Below the pieces are notes generated by a model. The model was given only the letters and a program-made list of their open reading frames with translations. It had not been told where the DNA came from and ran no database searches. From NCBI GenBank assembly GCA_020403425.1, contig JADBXR010000010.1, forward strand, positions 1-64,000: 64,000 bases of DNA, given 5' to 3'. Position numbers and translations under genes: made by a program. Source of the stretch: Chitinophagaceae bacterium (lineage in GTDB: Bacteria; Bacteroidota; Bacteroidia; Chitinophagales; Chitinophagaceae). Below are positions 18,282-28,682 of this stretch, piece by piece; position 1 is the stretch's first letter, and each line of letters begins with the position of its first letter.

Positions 18282-19544
18282 TTATAAAGGAACGATCTGG
18301 TCGCGTCCGGGTCCGTTGGAAACGTATTTTACCGGTGCGCCGATCTCACTGTTGATAAAGTTAATATAATTACCCATTGTGCCGGGTAAGGCAGCTGCTT
18401 CCTTGATCTGCGTGGTATCGGTGTTCCAGCCCTCAAAAGACCGCAGTACGGGCTCGATGGTGACCTTCGACATCTGGAAAGGAACTTCTTTGGTTTGTTT
18501 TCCATTGATACTGTAGGCGGTACAAACCTGTAATTCTGCAAATGCATCCAGGACGTCGGCCTTGGTCATGATCACCTGGGTAACCCCATTGATCATACAG
18601 GCATACCGAAGTGCTACCAGGTCTATCCATCCGCAGCGGCGGGGTCTGCCGGTAGTGGCGCCGAATTCGTTACCGATCTTTCTCAGTTCTTCGCCGGTGG
18701 CATCTTCCAGTTCGGTAGGGAACGGACCGCCGCCCACGCGTGTGCAATAGGCTTTGGTGACACCCATCACTTCATTGATCTGTTTGGGCGACACACCCAG
18801 ACCGGTACAAACACCGGCAGAAATGGTATTGGAAGAAGTGACGAAGGGGAATGTTCCGAAATCTATATCCAGCATACTTCCCTGGGCGCCTTCGGCCAGT
18901 ACTTTCTTGCCTTTGCTGATCTGGTCGTTGATGAAATATTCACAGTTGATCACATTCAGCGTTTTCAGGAACTCGAGGGCTTCAAAGAATTCCTCTTCCC
19001 AGCTGGAAATGTCTTCGGTGAAATGAAAGTTATTTAGCAATACCTGGTGCTTTGCACGCAGTTCATTGTATTGTTCCTTGAAGTTCGGGTTCAGGATATC
19101 GCCCACACGCAGGGCATTACGGCCTGTTTTGTCCATATAGGCAGGTCCGATACCTTTCAGGGTGGATCCGATCTTGCCTTCACCCTTTGATAATTCAGAG
19201 GCTTTGTCCAAAGCCCTGTGGGTAGGGATGATGATATTGGTCCTTTCTGAAATGAACAGGTTCTTTCTTACATCCACGCCATGCGCCGCTACCGCTTCAC
19301 ATTCTTTTTTCAGGGTAATGGGGTCCAGCACCACGCCGTTACCGATCACATTCACTTTGTTCTGGTGAAAAATACCGGATGGGATCTGGTGTAATACCAT
19401 TTTCTTTCCCTCTACATACAAAGTGTGCCCGGCATTGGGGCCGCCCTGGAAACGGGCAATGATGTCGTATTGGGGGGCGAAGTAATCCACGATCTTTCCT
19501 TTTCCCTCATCTCCCCATTGTAAACCTAAAATAACGTCAACCAT
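18282..19544 (-). CDS. purA: adenylosuccinate synthase
   Basis: VDVILGLQWGDEGKGKIVDYFA, GPNAGHTLYVEGKK, GTFPFVTSSNT. Confidence 0.97.
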   Translation of the reverse strand: MVDVILGLQWGDEGKGKIVDYFAPQYDIIARFQGGPNAGHTLYVEGKKMVLHQIPSGIFHQNKVNVIGNGVVLDPITLKKECEAVAAHGVDVRKNLFISERTNIIIPTHRALDKASELSKGEGKIGSTLKGIGPAYMDKTGRNALRVGDILNPNFKEQYNELRAKHQVLLNNFHFTEDISSWEEEFFEALEFLKTLNVINCEYFINDQISKGKKVLAEGAQGSMLDIDFGTFPFVTSSNTISAGVCTGLGVSPKQINEVMGVTKAYCTRVGGGPFPTELEDATGEELRKIGNEFGATTGRPRRCGWIDLVALRYACMINGVTQVIMTKADVLDAFAELQVCTAYSINGKQTKEVPFQMSKVTIEPVLRSFEGWNTDTTQIKEAAALPGTMGNYINFINSEIGAPVKYVSNGPGRDQIVPL

Positions 19545-19648
19545 AAAATGATTTTGAATCAGGGGCAAAAATAAGCCAAGCCTATCAGTAAATCCTAATA
19601 ACGCAGCATTAAATCTTAGCGGCCGGTAAAAGCATTGTGTAAAAAGGG

Positions 19649-21910
19649 TCAGGAAATATTTTCCATCTCAAAACGATCGACCGTTTGTATACCATTCAGT
19701 TCTTTCAGCCGGAGTACCAGTTCTTCCAGCTCTTCCTTGTCGTGAACGAATACCTTGATCGTTCCCTCGAACAGTCCCTCGCGCGATTCGATGGTTAGGC
19801 CGGCGATATTGATGCGAAGATCACCACTGATCACATTCGTGATCTTGTTGATGACACCCACATCATCCAGTCCCACGATCTTCAGGCCGGTCAGGAAGGA
19901 GATCTCCTTGTTCTTGGCCCATTTGGTCTTTACCACCCTGTGTCCGTAATTGGCCATCAGTTGTGCGGCATTGGGACAGTTGGTGCGGTGAATGATGAGT
20001 CCTTTACCCGTACTCACAAAACCGAATACGTCATCGCCGGGAATGGGGTGACAGCATTTGGCCAGTGTGTACATGATCTTATCGCTGCTTTCACCGAAGA
20101 TGATCAGCTCGGAATCCTTGGGTTTCAGCTGTTTTGCCTGCAGCTGTTCCGGACTTACTTCGTGAACAACGGGTTTGGGTTTGGGCGCTTCCAGTTTGTC
20201 GCCCAGTACCTGGAACTCTTTCAGTTCGCGCAGGTCAAGGGCTTTGGTAGCGATCTTGTAGTGCAGGTCCAACGGTGAGGGCAGTTTGTAGAACTGCACC
20301 AGTTCGTCAATATTGTTCTGCGAGTAGGCGGCACCCATGCTTTCCAGTTTTCTTTGCAGGGTGTATTTACCATCTTCCGCTACTTTTCTTTTTTCTTCGC
20401 GCAGGGCATCCTTGATCTTGTTCTTGGCCTTGGCGGTGACCACGATCCCCAGCCAGTCTTCCGAAGGTTTCTGCTTATTGCTGGTGATGATCTCCACCTG
20501 GTCGCCGCTGCGCAGTTTGTGGCTGATGGGAACCAGCCTGTGGTGCACTTTGGCACCGATACACTTGGTACCGATGGCCGAGTGGATGGAGAAAGCGAAA
20601 TCCAGTGCGGTACTGCCGGTAGGCAGCATTTTCACTTCCCCTTTCGGCGTGTACACATAGATCTCTTCTGCCAGGAAGGATGTTTTGAAATCCTGCAGAA
20701 AATCCACACCGTCCGTATCCTGCGTGCTCAATACCTCACGGATCTGCCCGAACCATTTGTCAAAACGGTCCTCATCGCTGCTGCCTTCCTTGTATTTGTA
20801 GTGAGCCGCCAGACCTTTTTCGGCGATCTCATTCATCCGTTTGGTACGGATCTGCACTTCCACCCATTTTCCCTGTGGCCCCATTACGGTGGTGTGCAAA
20901 GCCTCATAACCGTTGTTTTTCGGGTTGCTGAGCCAGTCGCGCAGTCGCTCGGGCGAAGGTGAATATTCGTCGGTGATCATGGAATATACTTTCCAGCAGT
21001 CTTCCTTTTCTTTCTCAGGAGGAGAGTCCAGTATGACACGGATGGCAAAGAGATCATATACTTCTTCAAATGCCACGGATTTTTTCTTGATCTTGTTCCA
21101 GATGGAGTGGATGCTTTTGGGGCGCCCATAGATCTCGAAAGTAAAACCACCCTGGCTGAGTTTTTCTTTTAGCGGGCGGATGAACTCGTTGATGTAGCGG
21201 GTACGTTCCCGTTTGGTCTCAGAGAGTTTGCGTGCGATCTCCCGGTAGGCTTCGGGTTCCATGTATTTCATGGAAAGGTCTTCCAGCTCGGTCTTGATAT
21301 TGTACAATCCCATCCGGTGTGCCAGGGGCGCATATACCCAAACCGTTTCGGAAGCGATCTTCAGCTGTTTTTCGCGTTTCATGCTGTCGAGCGTGCGCAT
21401 ATTGTGCAAACGGTCGGCCAGTTTGATCAGGATCACCCGGGGATCATCGGTCAGCGTGAGCAGGATCTTTTTGAAGTTCTCGGCCTGCTGGCTGGTGTTG
21501 GTGTCCATCACGGTCGAGATCTTGGTCAGTCCGTCCACGATCTTCGCGATCTCGCTTCCGAATTCGCGCTGTATATCGTCCAGGTGGATATCCGTATCCT
21601 CTACCGTATCATGCAGCAGTGCACAGATGGTACTGCGTACACCGAGACCGATCTCCTCTACGCAGATCATGGCAACAGCAATGGGGTGCAGGATGTAGGG
21701 CTCGCCACTTTTCCGGCGCATGGTCTTGTGTGCGTTGGCAGCCATTTCAAATGCCTGGCGCACCAGTTCCTTATCCCCTTTCTTGAGCTTGGGGCGCAGC
21801 CCTCGTAACAGGGCACGGTAATGCCTTACGATCTCGTTCTTTTCCTGCTCGGGATTGAGGTTGTATTTGGGTACAACTGGTTCTGTAATGGTTTCCGGTA
21901 CCTGCTCCAT
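19649..21910 (-). CDS. RelA/SpoT bifunctional (p)ppGpp synthetase/hydrolase
   Basis: HD domain (LHDTVEDTDI), synthetase, TGS, ACT. Start taken at MEQVPETITEP; the longer ORF N-terminus is translated repeat. Confidence 0.95.
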   Translation of the reverse strand: MEQVPETITEPVVPKYNLNPEQEKNEIVRHYRALLRGLRPKLKKGDKELVRQAFEMAANAHKTMRRKSGEPYILHPIAVAMICVEEIGLGVRSTICALLHDTVEDTDIHLDDIQREFGSEIAKIVDGLTKISTVMDTNTSQQAENFKKILLTLTDDPRVILIKLADRLHNMRTLDSMKREKQLKIASETVWVYAPLAHRMGLYNIKTELEDLSMKYMEPEAYREIARKLSETKRERTRYINEFIRPLKEKLSQGGFTFEIYGRPKSIHSIWNKIKKKSVAFEEVYDLFAIRVILDSPPEKEKEDCWKVYSMITDEYSPSPERLRDWLSNPKNNGYEALHTTVMGPQGKWVEVQIRTKRMNEIAEKGLAAHYKYKEGSSDEDRFDKWFGQIREVLSTQDTDGVDFLQDFKTSFLAEEIYVYTPKGEVKMLPTGSTALDFAFSIHSAIGTKCIGAKVHHRLVPISHKLRSGDQVEIITSNKQKPSEDWLGIVVTAKAKNKIKDALREEKRKVAEDGKYTLQRKLESMGAAYSQNNIDELVQFYKLPSPLDLHYKIATKALDLRELKEFQVLGDKLEAPKPKPVVHEVSPEQLQAKQLKPKDSELIIFGESSDKIMYTLAKCCHPIPGDDVFGFVSTGKGLIIHRTNCPNAAQLMANYGHRVVKTKWAKNKEISFLTGLKIVGLDDVGVINKITNVISGDLRINIAGLTIESREGLFEGTIKVFVHDKEELEELVLRLKELNGIQTVDRFEMENIS

Positions 21911-21937
21911 AGTCTGTAACAAAGATACGAAAGGAAG

Positions 21938-22105
21938 GTGAGTGGTGAGTAGTGAGTGGTGAGTTGTCAATGGTGAATGGGCAATGGGCAATCGTGGGGG
22001 GCAACTTACTCACCATTCCCCATTGACAATTGCCCATTGACGCCTGAGGGAGATCTGTACGGGGGAATACCCCCCCCGACTCACCACTCACTACTCACCA
22101 CTCAC
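21938..22105. repeat. heptad-arm inverted repeat element B
   Basis: 21938-21964 gtgagtggtgagtagtgagtggtgagt is the exact reverse complement of 22079-22105; 27-bp perfect arms. Nested gtcaatg/ggcaatg words inside. Confidence 0.95.
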
Positions 22106-22158
22106 GCCTGCCCCCCTGATTTTTCCATAATCGGCTAATGCGCTGTAACCAGACCCCT

Positions 22159-22166
22159 TACCTTTG
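22159..22166 (+). promoter_or_regulatory. putative -7 box TACCTTTG
   Basis: TAnnTTTG 10 nt before the ABC transporter ATG. Confidence 0.55.
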
Positions 22167-22175
22167 TGCCTTACC

Positions 22176-23993
22176 ATGAGTGATACGCCCAAAAAGAAGA
22201 TATTCGATTTTTCGTTGTTAGGCCGGGTCTTCCGTTTTGTGAGGCCATACCGCTCATTCTTTTATGTGAGTCTGCTGCTGGCCATTGTGATGGCGGCATT
22301 TGCGCCCATTCGGCCTTTTCTCATACAGCTGACGCTGGATAAGGCCACGGGCAAACAGGTGATGGTTCCGGGCTGGCTGGAGACCTTCCTGTTCCGGGCC
22401 GATCTTTCCGATGCTACCCAGTTCATCATTGCAGTAAGCATTTTCCAGGTCATCTTCCTGTTTGTGGAGACCGCCATCCGTTTCCTGTTCAGTTTTGCGA
22501 CCGCCTGGATGGGGCAGAGTGTGGTAAAGGATATGCGTAATGCGGTGTACAAAAAAATACTGAGCCTGAACCTGGGGCAGTTCGATAAGACGCCGATCGG
22601 CACCCTCACCACCCGTACGATCAATGATATTGAAAGCATCAATGATATCTTCTCGGATGGATTGATCCCCATCATCGCCGATCTGCTCACGATCATCATC
22701 ACGCTGGCCACGATGTTCTGGATCGACTGGCGACTGACGCTGATCAGCCTAGTGCCTTTCCCGGTAATGATCATTGCCACGTATTATTTCAAGGAGAGCG
22801 TGAACAAGAGTTTTATCCGTGTCCGCAATGCGGTGGCTGCCCTGAACGCGTTCGTGCAGGAGCATATCACCGGGATGCAGGTGGTGCAGGCATTTGCGGC
22901 CGAGGGGCGTGAGTTCGATAAGTTTCAGAAGATCAATGCCGAACACCGGAATGCCAATATCAAGGCCATTTTTGCCTATTCGGTATTCTTCCCGGTGGTG
23001 GAAGTGGTGCTGGCGGTGAGTACGGGCCTGCTGGTATGGTGGATCGCCGGGCAGTCGCTGGATGCGGGCCTGCTGGTGGCGTTCATCCTGTACCTGAACC
23101 AGATCTTCCGGCCCTTGCGGGTGATCGCCGATAAGTTCAATGTACTGCAGATGGGTATGATCGCCGCAGAAAGGGTGCTGAAAGTGCTGGATAACCCGGA
23201 TGTTACGCCCGATTCGCCTGCCGATGCCTATCATCCCGAACGGATGAAGGGGCGTATCGAGTTCGACCATGTTTCCTTTGCCTATGCTGAACCCAATTAT
23301 GTGCTGAAAGACATCCATTTCTCGGTGAAAGCCGGCGAAACGGTGGCACTGGTTGGGCATACGGGCAGCGGTAAGACCTCGATCATCAGTCTGCTGAACC
23401 GGTTGTACCATATTCAGAAAGGGGAGATCCGGATAGACGGGGTCAACATTGAACAATACCAACTGGATAGTTTGCGGAGGCATATCGGGGTGGTCCTGCA
23501 GGATGTATTCCTGTTCTCGGGCTCGGTGATGGATAATATCACGCTCCGGAACCCCGAGATCTCCCGCGAACAGGTAATCGAAGCGGCCAAAATGATCGGT
23601 GTGGACGAGTTCATCAGGCAACTGCCAGGAGGGTACGATTATAATGTGATGGAGCGGGGCAGCACGCTAAGTCTGGGTCAGCGGCAGTTATTGTCGTTTA
23701 TCCGTGCCCTGTTGTACGATCCGGCCATCCTGATCCTGGACGAAGCCACTTCCTCTATTGATACCGAAAGCGAGATGCTGATTGAAAAAGCCACCGAGGC
23801 CCTGATCTCGGGTAGAACTTCCATTGTGATCGCGCACCGGCTTTCCACCATCCGTAAGGCGGATAAGATCATTGTGCTGGATAAGGGGGAGATCAGGGAA
23901 ATGGGCAACCATGAGGAGTTATTGGCATTGGATGGGTTCTATGCCAAACTACATGAGATGCAATTCGATAAAAAACGGGCCATCCTGGTGTAA
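22176..23993 (+). CDS. ABC transporter ATP-binding/permease (MsbA/multidrug exporter type)
   Basis: TM domain plus GHTGSGKTSIISLLNRLY, LSLGQRQLLSFIRALLYDPAILILDEATSSID. Confidence 0.95.
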   Translation: MSDTPKKKIFDFSLLGRVFRFVRPYRSFFYVSLLLAIVMAAFAPIRPFLIQLTLDKATGKQVMVPGWLETFLFRADLSDATQFIIAVSIFQVIFLFVETAIRFLFSFATAWMGQSVVKDMRNAVYKKILSLNLGQFDKTPIGTLTTRTINDIESINDIFSDGLIPIIADLLTIIITLATMFWIDWRLTLISLVPFPVMIIATYYFKESVNKSFIRVRNAVAALNAFVQEHITGMQVVQAFAAEGREFDKFQKINAEHRNANIKAIFAYSVFFPVVEVVLAVSTGLLVWWIAGQSLDAGLLVAFILYLNQIFRPLRVIADKFNVLQMGMIAAERVLKVLDNPDVTPDSPADAYHPERMKGRIEFDHVSFAYAEPNYVLKDIHFSVKAGETVALVGHTGSGKTSIISLLNRLYHIQKGEIRIDGVNIEQYQLDSLRRHIGVVLQDVFLFSGSVMDNITLRNPEISREQVIEAAKMIGVDEFIRQLPGGYDYNVMERGSTLSLGQRQLLSFIRALLYDPAILILDEATSSIDTESEMLIEKATEALISGRTSIVIAHRLSTIRKADKIIVLDKGEIREMGNHEELLALDGFYAKLHEMQFDKKRAILV

Positions 23994-24134
23994 AATGGCC
24001 TTTTTGACGGCTAAAAATGCTGTTTTCCCCCTCCCGAAACCGGTTGCCGGCAGCCGGGAATAACTGTGAAAAAGAATAGCGATATTTTTCTCCATTTTCT
24101 ACCCTTTCCTGCCCGGTTTTCAGCCCTTACCCCC

Positions 24135-24142
24135 TATCTTTG
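24135..24142 (+). promoter_or_regulatory. putative -7 box TATCTTTG for the atp cluster
   Basis: TAnnTTTG 20 nt before the atpB ATG. Confidence 0.6.
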
Positions 24143-24162
24143 CCGCAAATTTCGGAACAGGT

Positions 24163-25532
<1,370 letters not shown>

Positions 25533-25617
25533 TAGCACAAAATCATTACTGCACTGTGCGCAAAGGGCAAACGGTGCAGTAATCTTTATCAACTTTACCT
25601 AGAACAAAATATACTTT

Positions 25618-26112
25618 ATGGAATTGTTATTACCCGGGTTAGGTTTGTTGTTTTGGACCCTGATCGCATTTGTGGTCGTATTTTTTCTGTTGAAGGCCTT
25701 TGCCTGGAAACCGATCCTTTCCTCTCTGAAAGAGCGTGAGACCGGTATTGCAGACGCTATTGCCACTGCAGATAAGGTAAGGTCTGAAATGGCTGCTCTG
25801 AAAAATGAGAACGAAGCCATGATGAACCAGGCACGTGAAGAGCGCGCAGTGATGATCAAAGAAGCCAAAGAACAGGCTGCTAAAATGATCAGCGAAGCGA
25901 AAGACAAGGCCAAGGCGGAATATGACCGTATCGTTGCCGACGCACAGGTTGCCATCACCCAGCAGAAGAATGCCGCTCTCGCCGACGTGAAGAACCAGGT
26001 AGGTGCATTGGTCATTGAAGTGAGCGAGAAAGTACTGCGCAGGGAACTGAGTAATAAGGCTGAGCAGGAGAAATACATCAATGACCTGGCCGAAGTAGTG
26101 AAACTGAATTAA
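25618..26112 (+). CDS. atpF: F0F1 ATP synthase subunit B
   Basis: MELLLPGLGLLFWTLIAFVVVFFLLKAFAWKPIL plus charged coiled coil. Confidence 0.95.
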   Translation: MELLLPGLGLLFWTLIAFVVVFFLLKAFAWKPILSSLKERETGIADAIATADKVRSEMAALKNENEAMMNQAREERAVMIKEAKEQAAKMISEAKDKAKAEYDRIVADAQVAITQQKNAALADVKNQVGALVIEVSEKVLRRELSNKAEQEKYINDLAEVVKLN

Positions 26113-26226
26113 TTTGAGAATTTGGGAATTTGAGAATTTGAAAATGCAAAACCAAGAGCAGATTCAGATAGATCAGATCCCCATCATTTTCAGATTTTCA
26201 AATTGACACATTTTTCAAATTGACAA
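26111..26226. repeat. octad-arm inverted element I (AATTTGAG words) between atpF and atpH
   Basis: Left aatttgag aatttggg aatttgag aatttgaa aatg; right cattttcagattttcaaattgacacatttttcaaattgacaat. Imperfect inverted arms. Confidence 0.75.
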
Positions 26227-26229
26227 TAA

Positions 26230-26793
26230 ATGCCCAATCCACGTTTAGCCGCCCGTTACGCCAAAAGCCTGATTGACCTTGCTACAGAGAAAGGCCAGCT
26301 GGAACAGGTGTATGCGGATATGAAATATTTACAGGCTGTGTGTCAAGCCAGCAAGGAGTTTGTTGCCTTGCTGAAAAGCCCGATCATCAAGAACGATCAG
26401 AAGAACAGTATCGTTACTGCGGTGACCAAGGGTAAAGTGAGCGAGCTCACTGCAGCTTTCAATACGCTGCTGGTAAAAAAAGGACGTGAAAGCGACCTGC
26501 CTGAGATCGCATATGCCTTTGTTGACCAGTACAACGAGATCAAAGGCATACACAGGGTAAAACTGACCACTGCCGTTGCTGTGGGGGATGACCTGAAAAA
26601 GACCATTGAACAAAAAGTGCAATCGGCCCAGGGACTCGGAACCGTTGAGCTGGAAACAGCCGTGGATGAGAAACTGATCGGCGGTTTTGTACTGGAGTTC
26701 AATAACAGGCTGGTAGATGCCAGTATCCTCCGCGACCTGAAAGACATTAAGAAGCAATTCTCGAAGAACCTGTTCGTACAGAATATTCGATAA
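26230..26793 (+). CDS. atpH: F0F1 ATP synthase subunit delta
   Basis: MPNPRLAARYAKSLIDLATEKGQLEQVYADM; ...GGFVLEFNNRLVDASILRDLKDIKKQF. Confidence 0.95.
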   Translation: MPNPRLAARYAKSLIDLATEKGQLEQVYADMKYLQAVCQASKEFVALLKSPIIKNDQKNSIVTAVTKGKVSELTAAFNTLLVKKGRESDLPEIAYAFVDQYNEIKGIHRVKLTTAVAVGDDLKKTIEQKVQSAQGLGTVELETAVDEKLIGGFVLEFNNRLVDASILRDLKDIKKQFSKNLFVQNIR

Positions 26794-26837
26794 GCGATAT
26801 ATTTAATTCACGATAACATTTAAAAGCAGATAGAATC

Positions 26838-28415
26838 ATGGTAGACATTAAACCCGACGAAATATCAGCGATACTGAGGCAGCAGCTCAGCAACTTCAAT
26901 GCCTCCGCTGAATTGGAAGAAGTGGGTACCGTATTGCAGGTGGGTGACGGTATCGCCCGTGTGTATGGCCTGAATGGCGTACGCAGTGGTGAGCTGGTAG
27001 AATTTGAGAATGGTGTGAAAGCCATTGCCCTTAACCTGGAAGAAGACAATGTGGGTGTGGTATTGATGGGTGAAGGCGGTGAGATCAAAGAAGGCGCCAA
27101 AGTTAAAAGAACCGGCCAGATCGCTTCTATCAAAGTAGGCGAAGGTGTGGTAGGCCGTGTGATCAACACACTGGGCGAACCCATCGATGGTAAAGGTCCT
27201 TTGACTGGTGAACTGTACGAGATGCCGCTGGAGCGTAAAGCACCGGGTGTTATCTACCGTGAGCCGGTAAAAGAGCCACTGCAGACCGGTATCAAAGCGA
27301 TCGATGCGATGATCCCTGTGGGTCGTGGTCAGCGTGAGCTGGTGATCGGCGACCGCCAGACCGGTAAAACCGCTATCTGTGTGGATACCATCATCAACCA
27401 GAAAGAATTTTATGATGCAGGTAACCCTGTATACTGTATTTATGTAGCTGTAGGCCAGAAAGCGTCTACTGTTGCCGGTGTAATGAAGACCTTGGCCGAC
27501 AACGGTGCGATGGCATATACCACTATCGTGTCTGCTTCTGCTTCTGATCCTGCTCCGCTGCAGTTCTATGCTCCTTTTGCCGGTGCTGCTATCGGTGAGT
27601 TCTTCCGCGATACCGGTCGTCCTGCGCTGATCATCTATGATGACCTGTCCAAGCAGGCGGTAGCCTACCGTGAGGTTTCCCTGCTGCTGAGAAGGCCTCC
27701 GGGACGGGAAGCTTATCCTGGTGACGTATTCTATCTGCACAGCCGTTTGCTGGAAAGGGCTGCGAAAGTGATCGCGAACGATGAGGTTGCTAAGAACATG
27801 AACGACCTGCCCGCATCCATCAAACACCTGGTAAAGGGTGGTGGATCACTGACCGCATTGCCGATCATTGAAACACAGGCTGGTGACGTATCTGCCTATA
27901 TCCCTACCAACGTGATCTCGATCACCGACGGTCAGATCTTCCTGGAAGGTAACCTGTTCAACGCAGGTATCCGTCCGGCGATCAACGTGGGTATCTCTGT
28001 AAGCCGTGTGGGTGGTAACGCGCAGATCAAATCCATGAAAAAAGTGGCAGGTACCCTGAAACTCGACCAGGCCCTGTACCGCGAGTTGGAAGCGTTCTCT
28101 AAATTCGGTGGCGACCTGGATGCTGCTACCAAGAACGTGATCGATAAAGGTGCCCGTAACGTGGAAGTGCTGAAACAGGCGCAGTATTCACCTATGACCG
28201 TGGAAAAACAGGTAGCGATCATTTACCTGGGTACACAGGGTCTGCTGAAAGAAGTAGCGGTAAGTAAGGTGAAAGAGTTTGAATCACATTTCCTCACGGA
28301 TATGGAGAACAAACTGCCCGATGTACTGGCTGAATTCAAGAAAGGACAACTGAATGATGAGAGTCTGGCCAAGATGGTGAACCTTGCCAAAGGTTTGATG
28401 GCGCAGTACAAATAA
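26838..28415 (+). CDS. atpA: F0F1 ATP synthase subunit alpha
   Basis: [57 protein letters not shown]. Confidence 0.98.
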   Translation: MVDIKPDEISAILRQQLSNFNASAELEEVGTVLQVGDGIARVYGLNGVRSGELVEFENGVKAIALNLEEDNVGVVLMGEGGEIKEGAKVKRTGQIASIKVGEGVVGRVINTLGEPIDGKGPLTGELYEMPLERKAPGVIYREPVKEPLQTGIKAIDAMIPVGRGQRELVIGDRQTGKTAICVDTIINQKEFYDAGNPVYCIYVAVGQKASTVAGVMKTLADNGAMAYTTIVSASASDPAPLQFYAPFAGAAIGEFFRDTGRPALIIYDDLSKQAVAYREVSLLLRRPPGREAYPGDVFYLHSRLLERAAKVIANDEVAKNMNDLPASIKHLVKGGGSLTALPIIETQAGDVSAYIPTNVISITDGQIFLEGNLFNAGIRPAINVGISVSRVGGNAQIKSMKKVAGTLKLDQALYRELEAFSKFGGDLDAATKNVIDKGARNVEVLKQAQYSPMTVEKQVAIIYLGTQGLLKEVAVSKVKEFESHFLTDMENKLPDVLAEFKKGQLNDESLAKMVNLAKGLMAQYK

Positions 28416-28451
28416 GCATTAGATTCCTTACAAGATCGAACGAAAATAAGG

Positions 28452-28476
28452 CGGCCCCAAACGGGGCCGTTTTTTG
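28452..28476 (+). terminator. rho-independent terminator after atpA
   Basis: ggccccaaacggggccgtttttt. Confidence 0.88.
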
Positions 28477-28682
28477 TTGGAGGGATAGACGAGTAGATCC
28501 TTTTATATCTAATTGAGTCAATTTTTGGCATGGCAAACATTGTATAATCAGTCTTATTTAATTGGTAAACAATTAGTTATTTAAATCTTATGCCGCTCAT
28601 CCTTTTTACTGGGTATTTTGGTTTGATAATTTGGTTTATAAAATAAACTACTCTACGTTTGTGGTCGCAAATCCAAACGACC

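Noticed and set aside
19649-21991. N-terminal extension MPIAHSPLTTHHSLLTTHLPFVSLLQT of the RelA/SpoT ORF
   Set aside because: It is translation of repeat element B; the conserved start is MEQVPETITEP at 21910.
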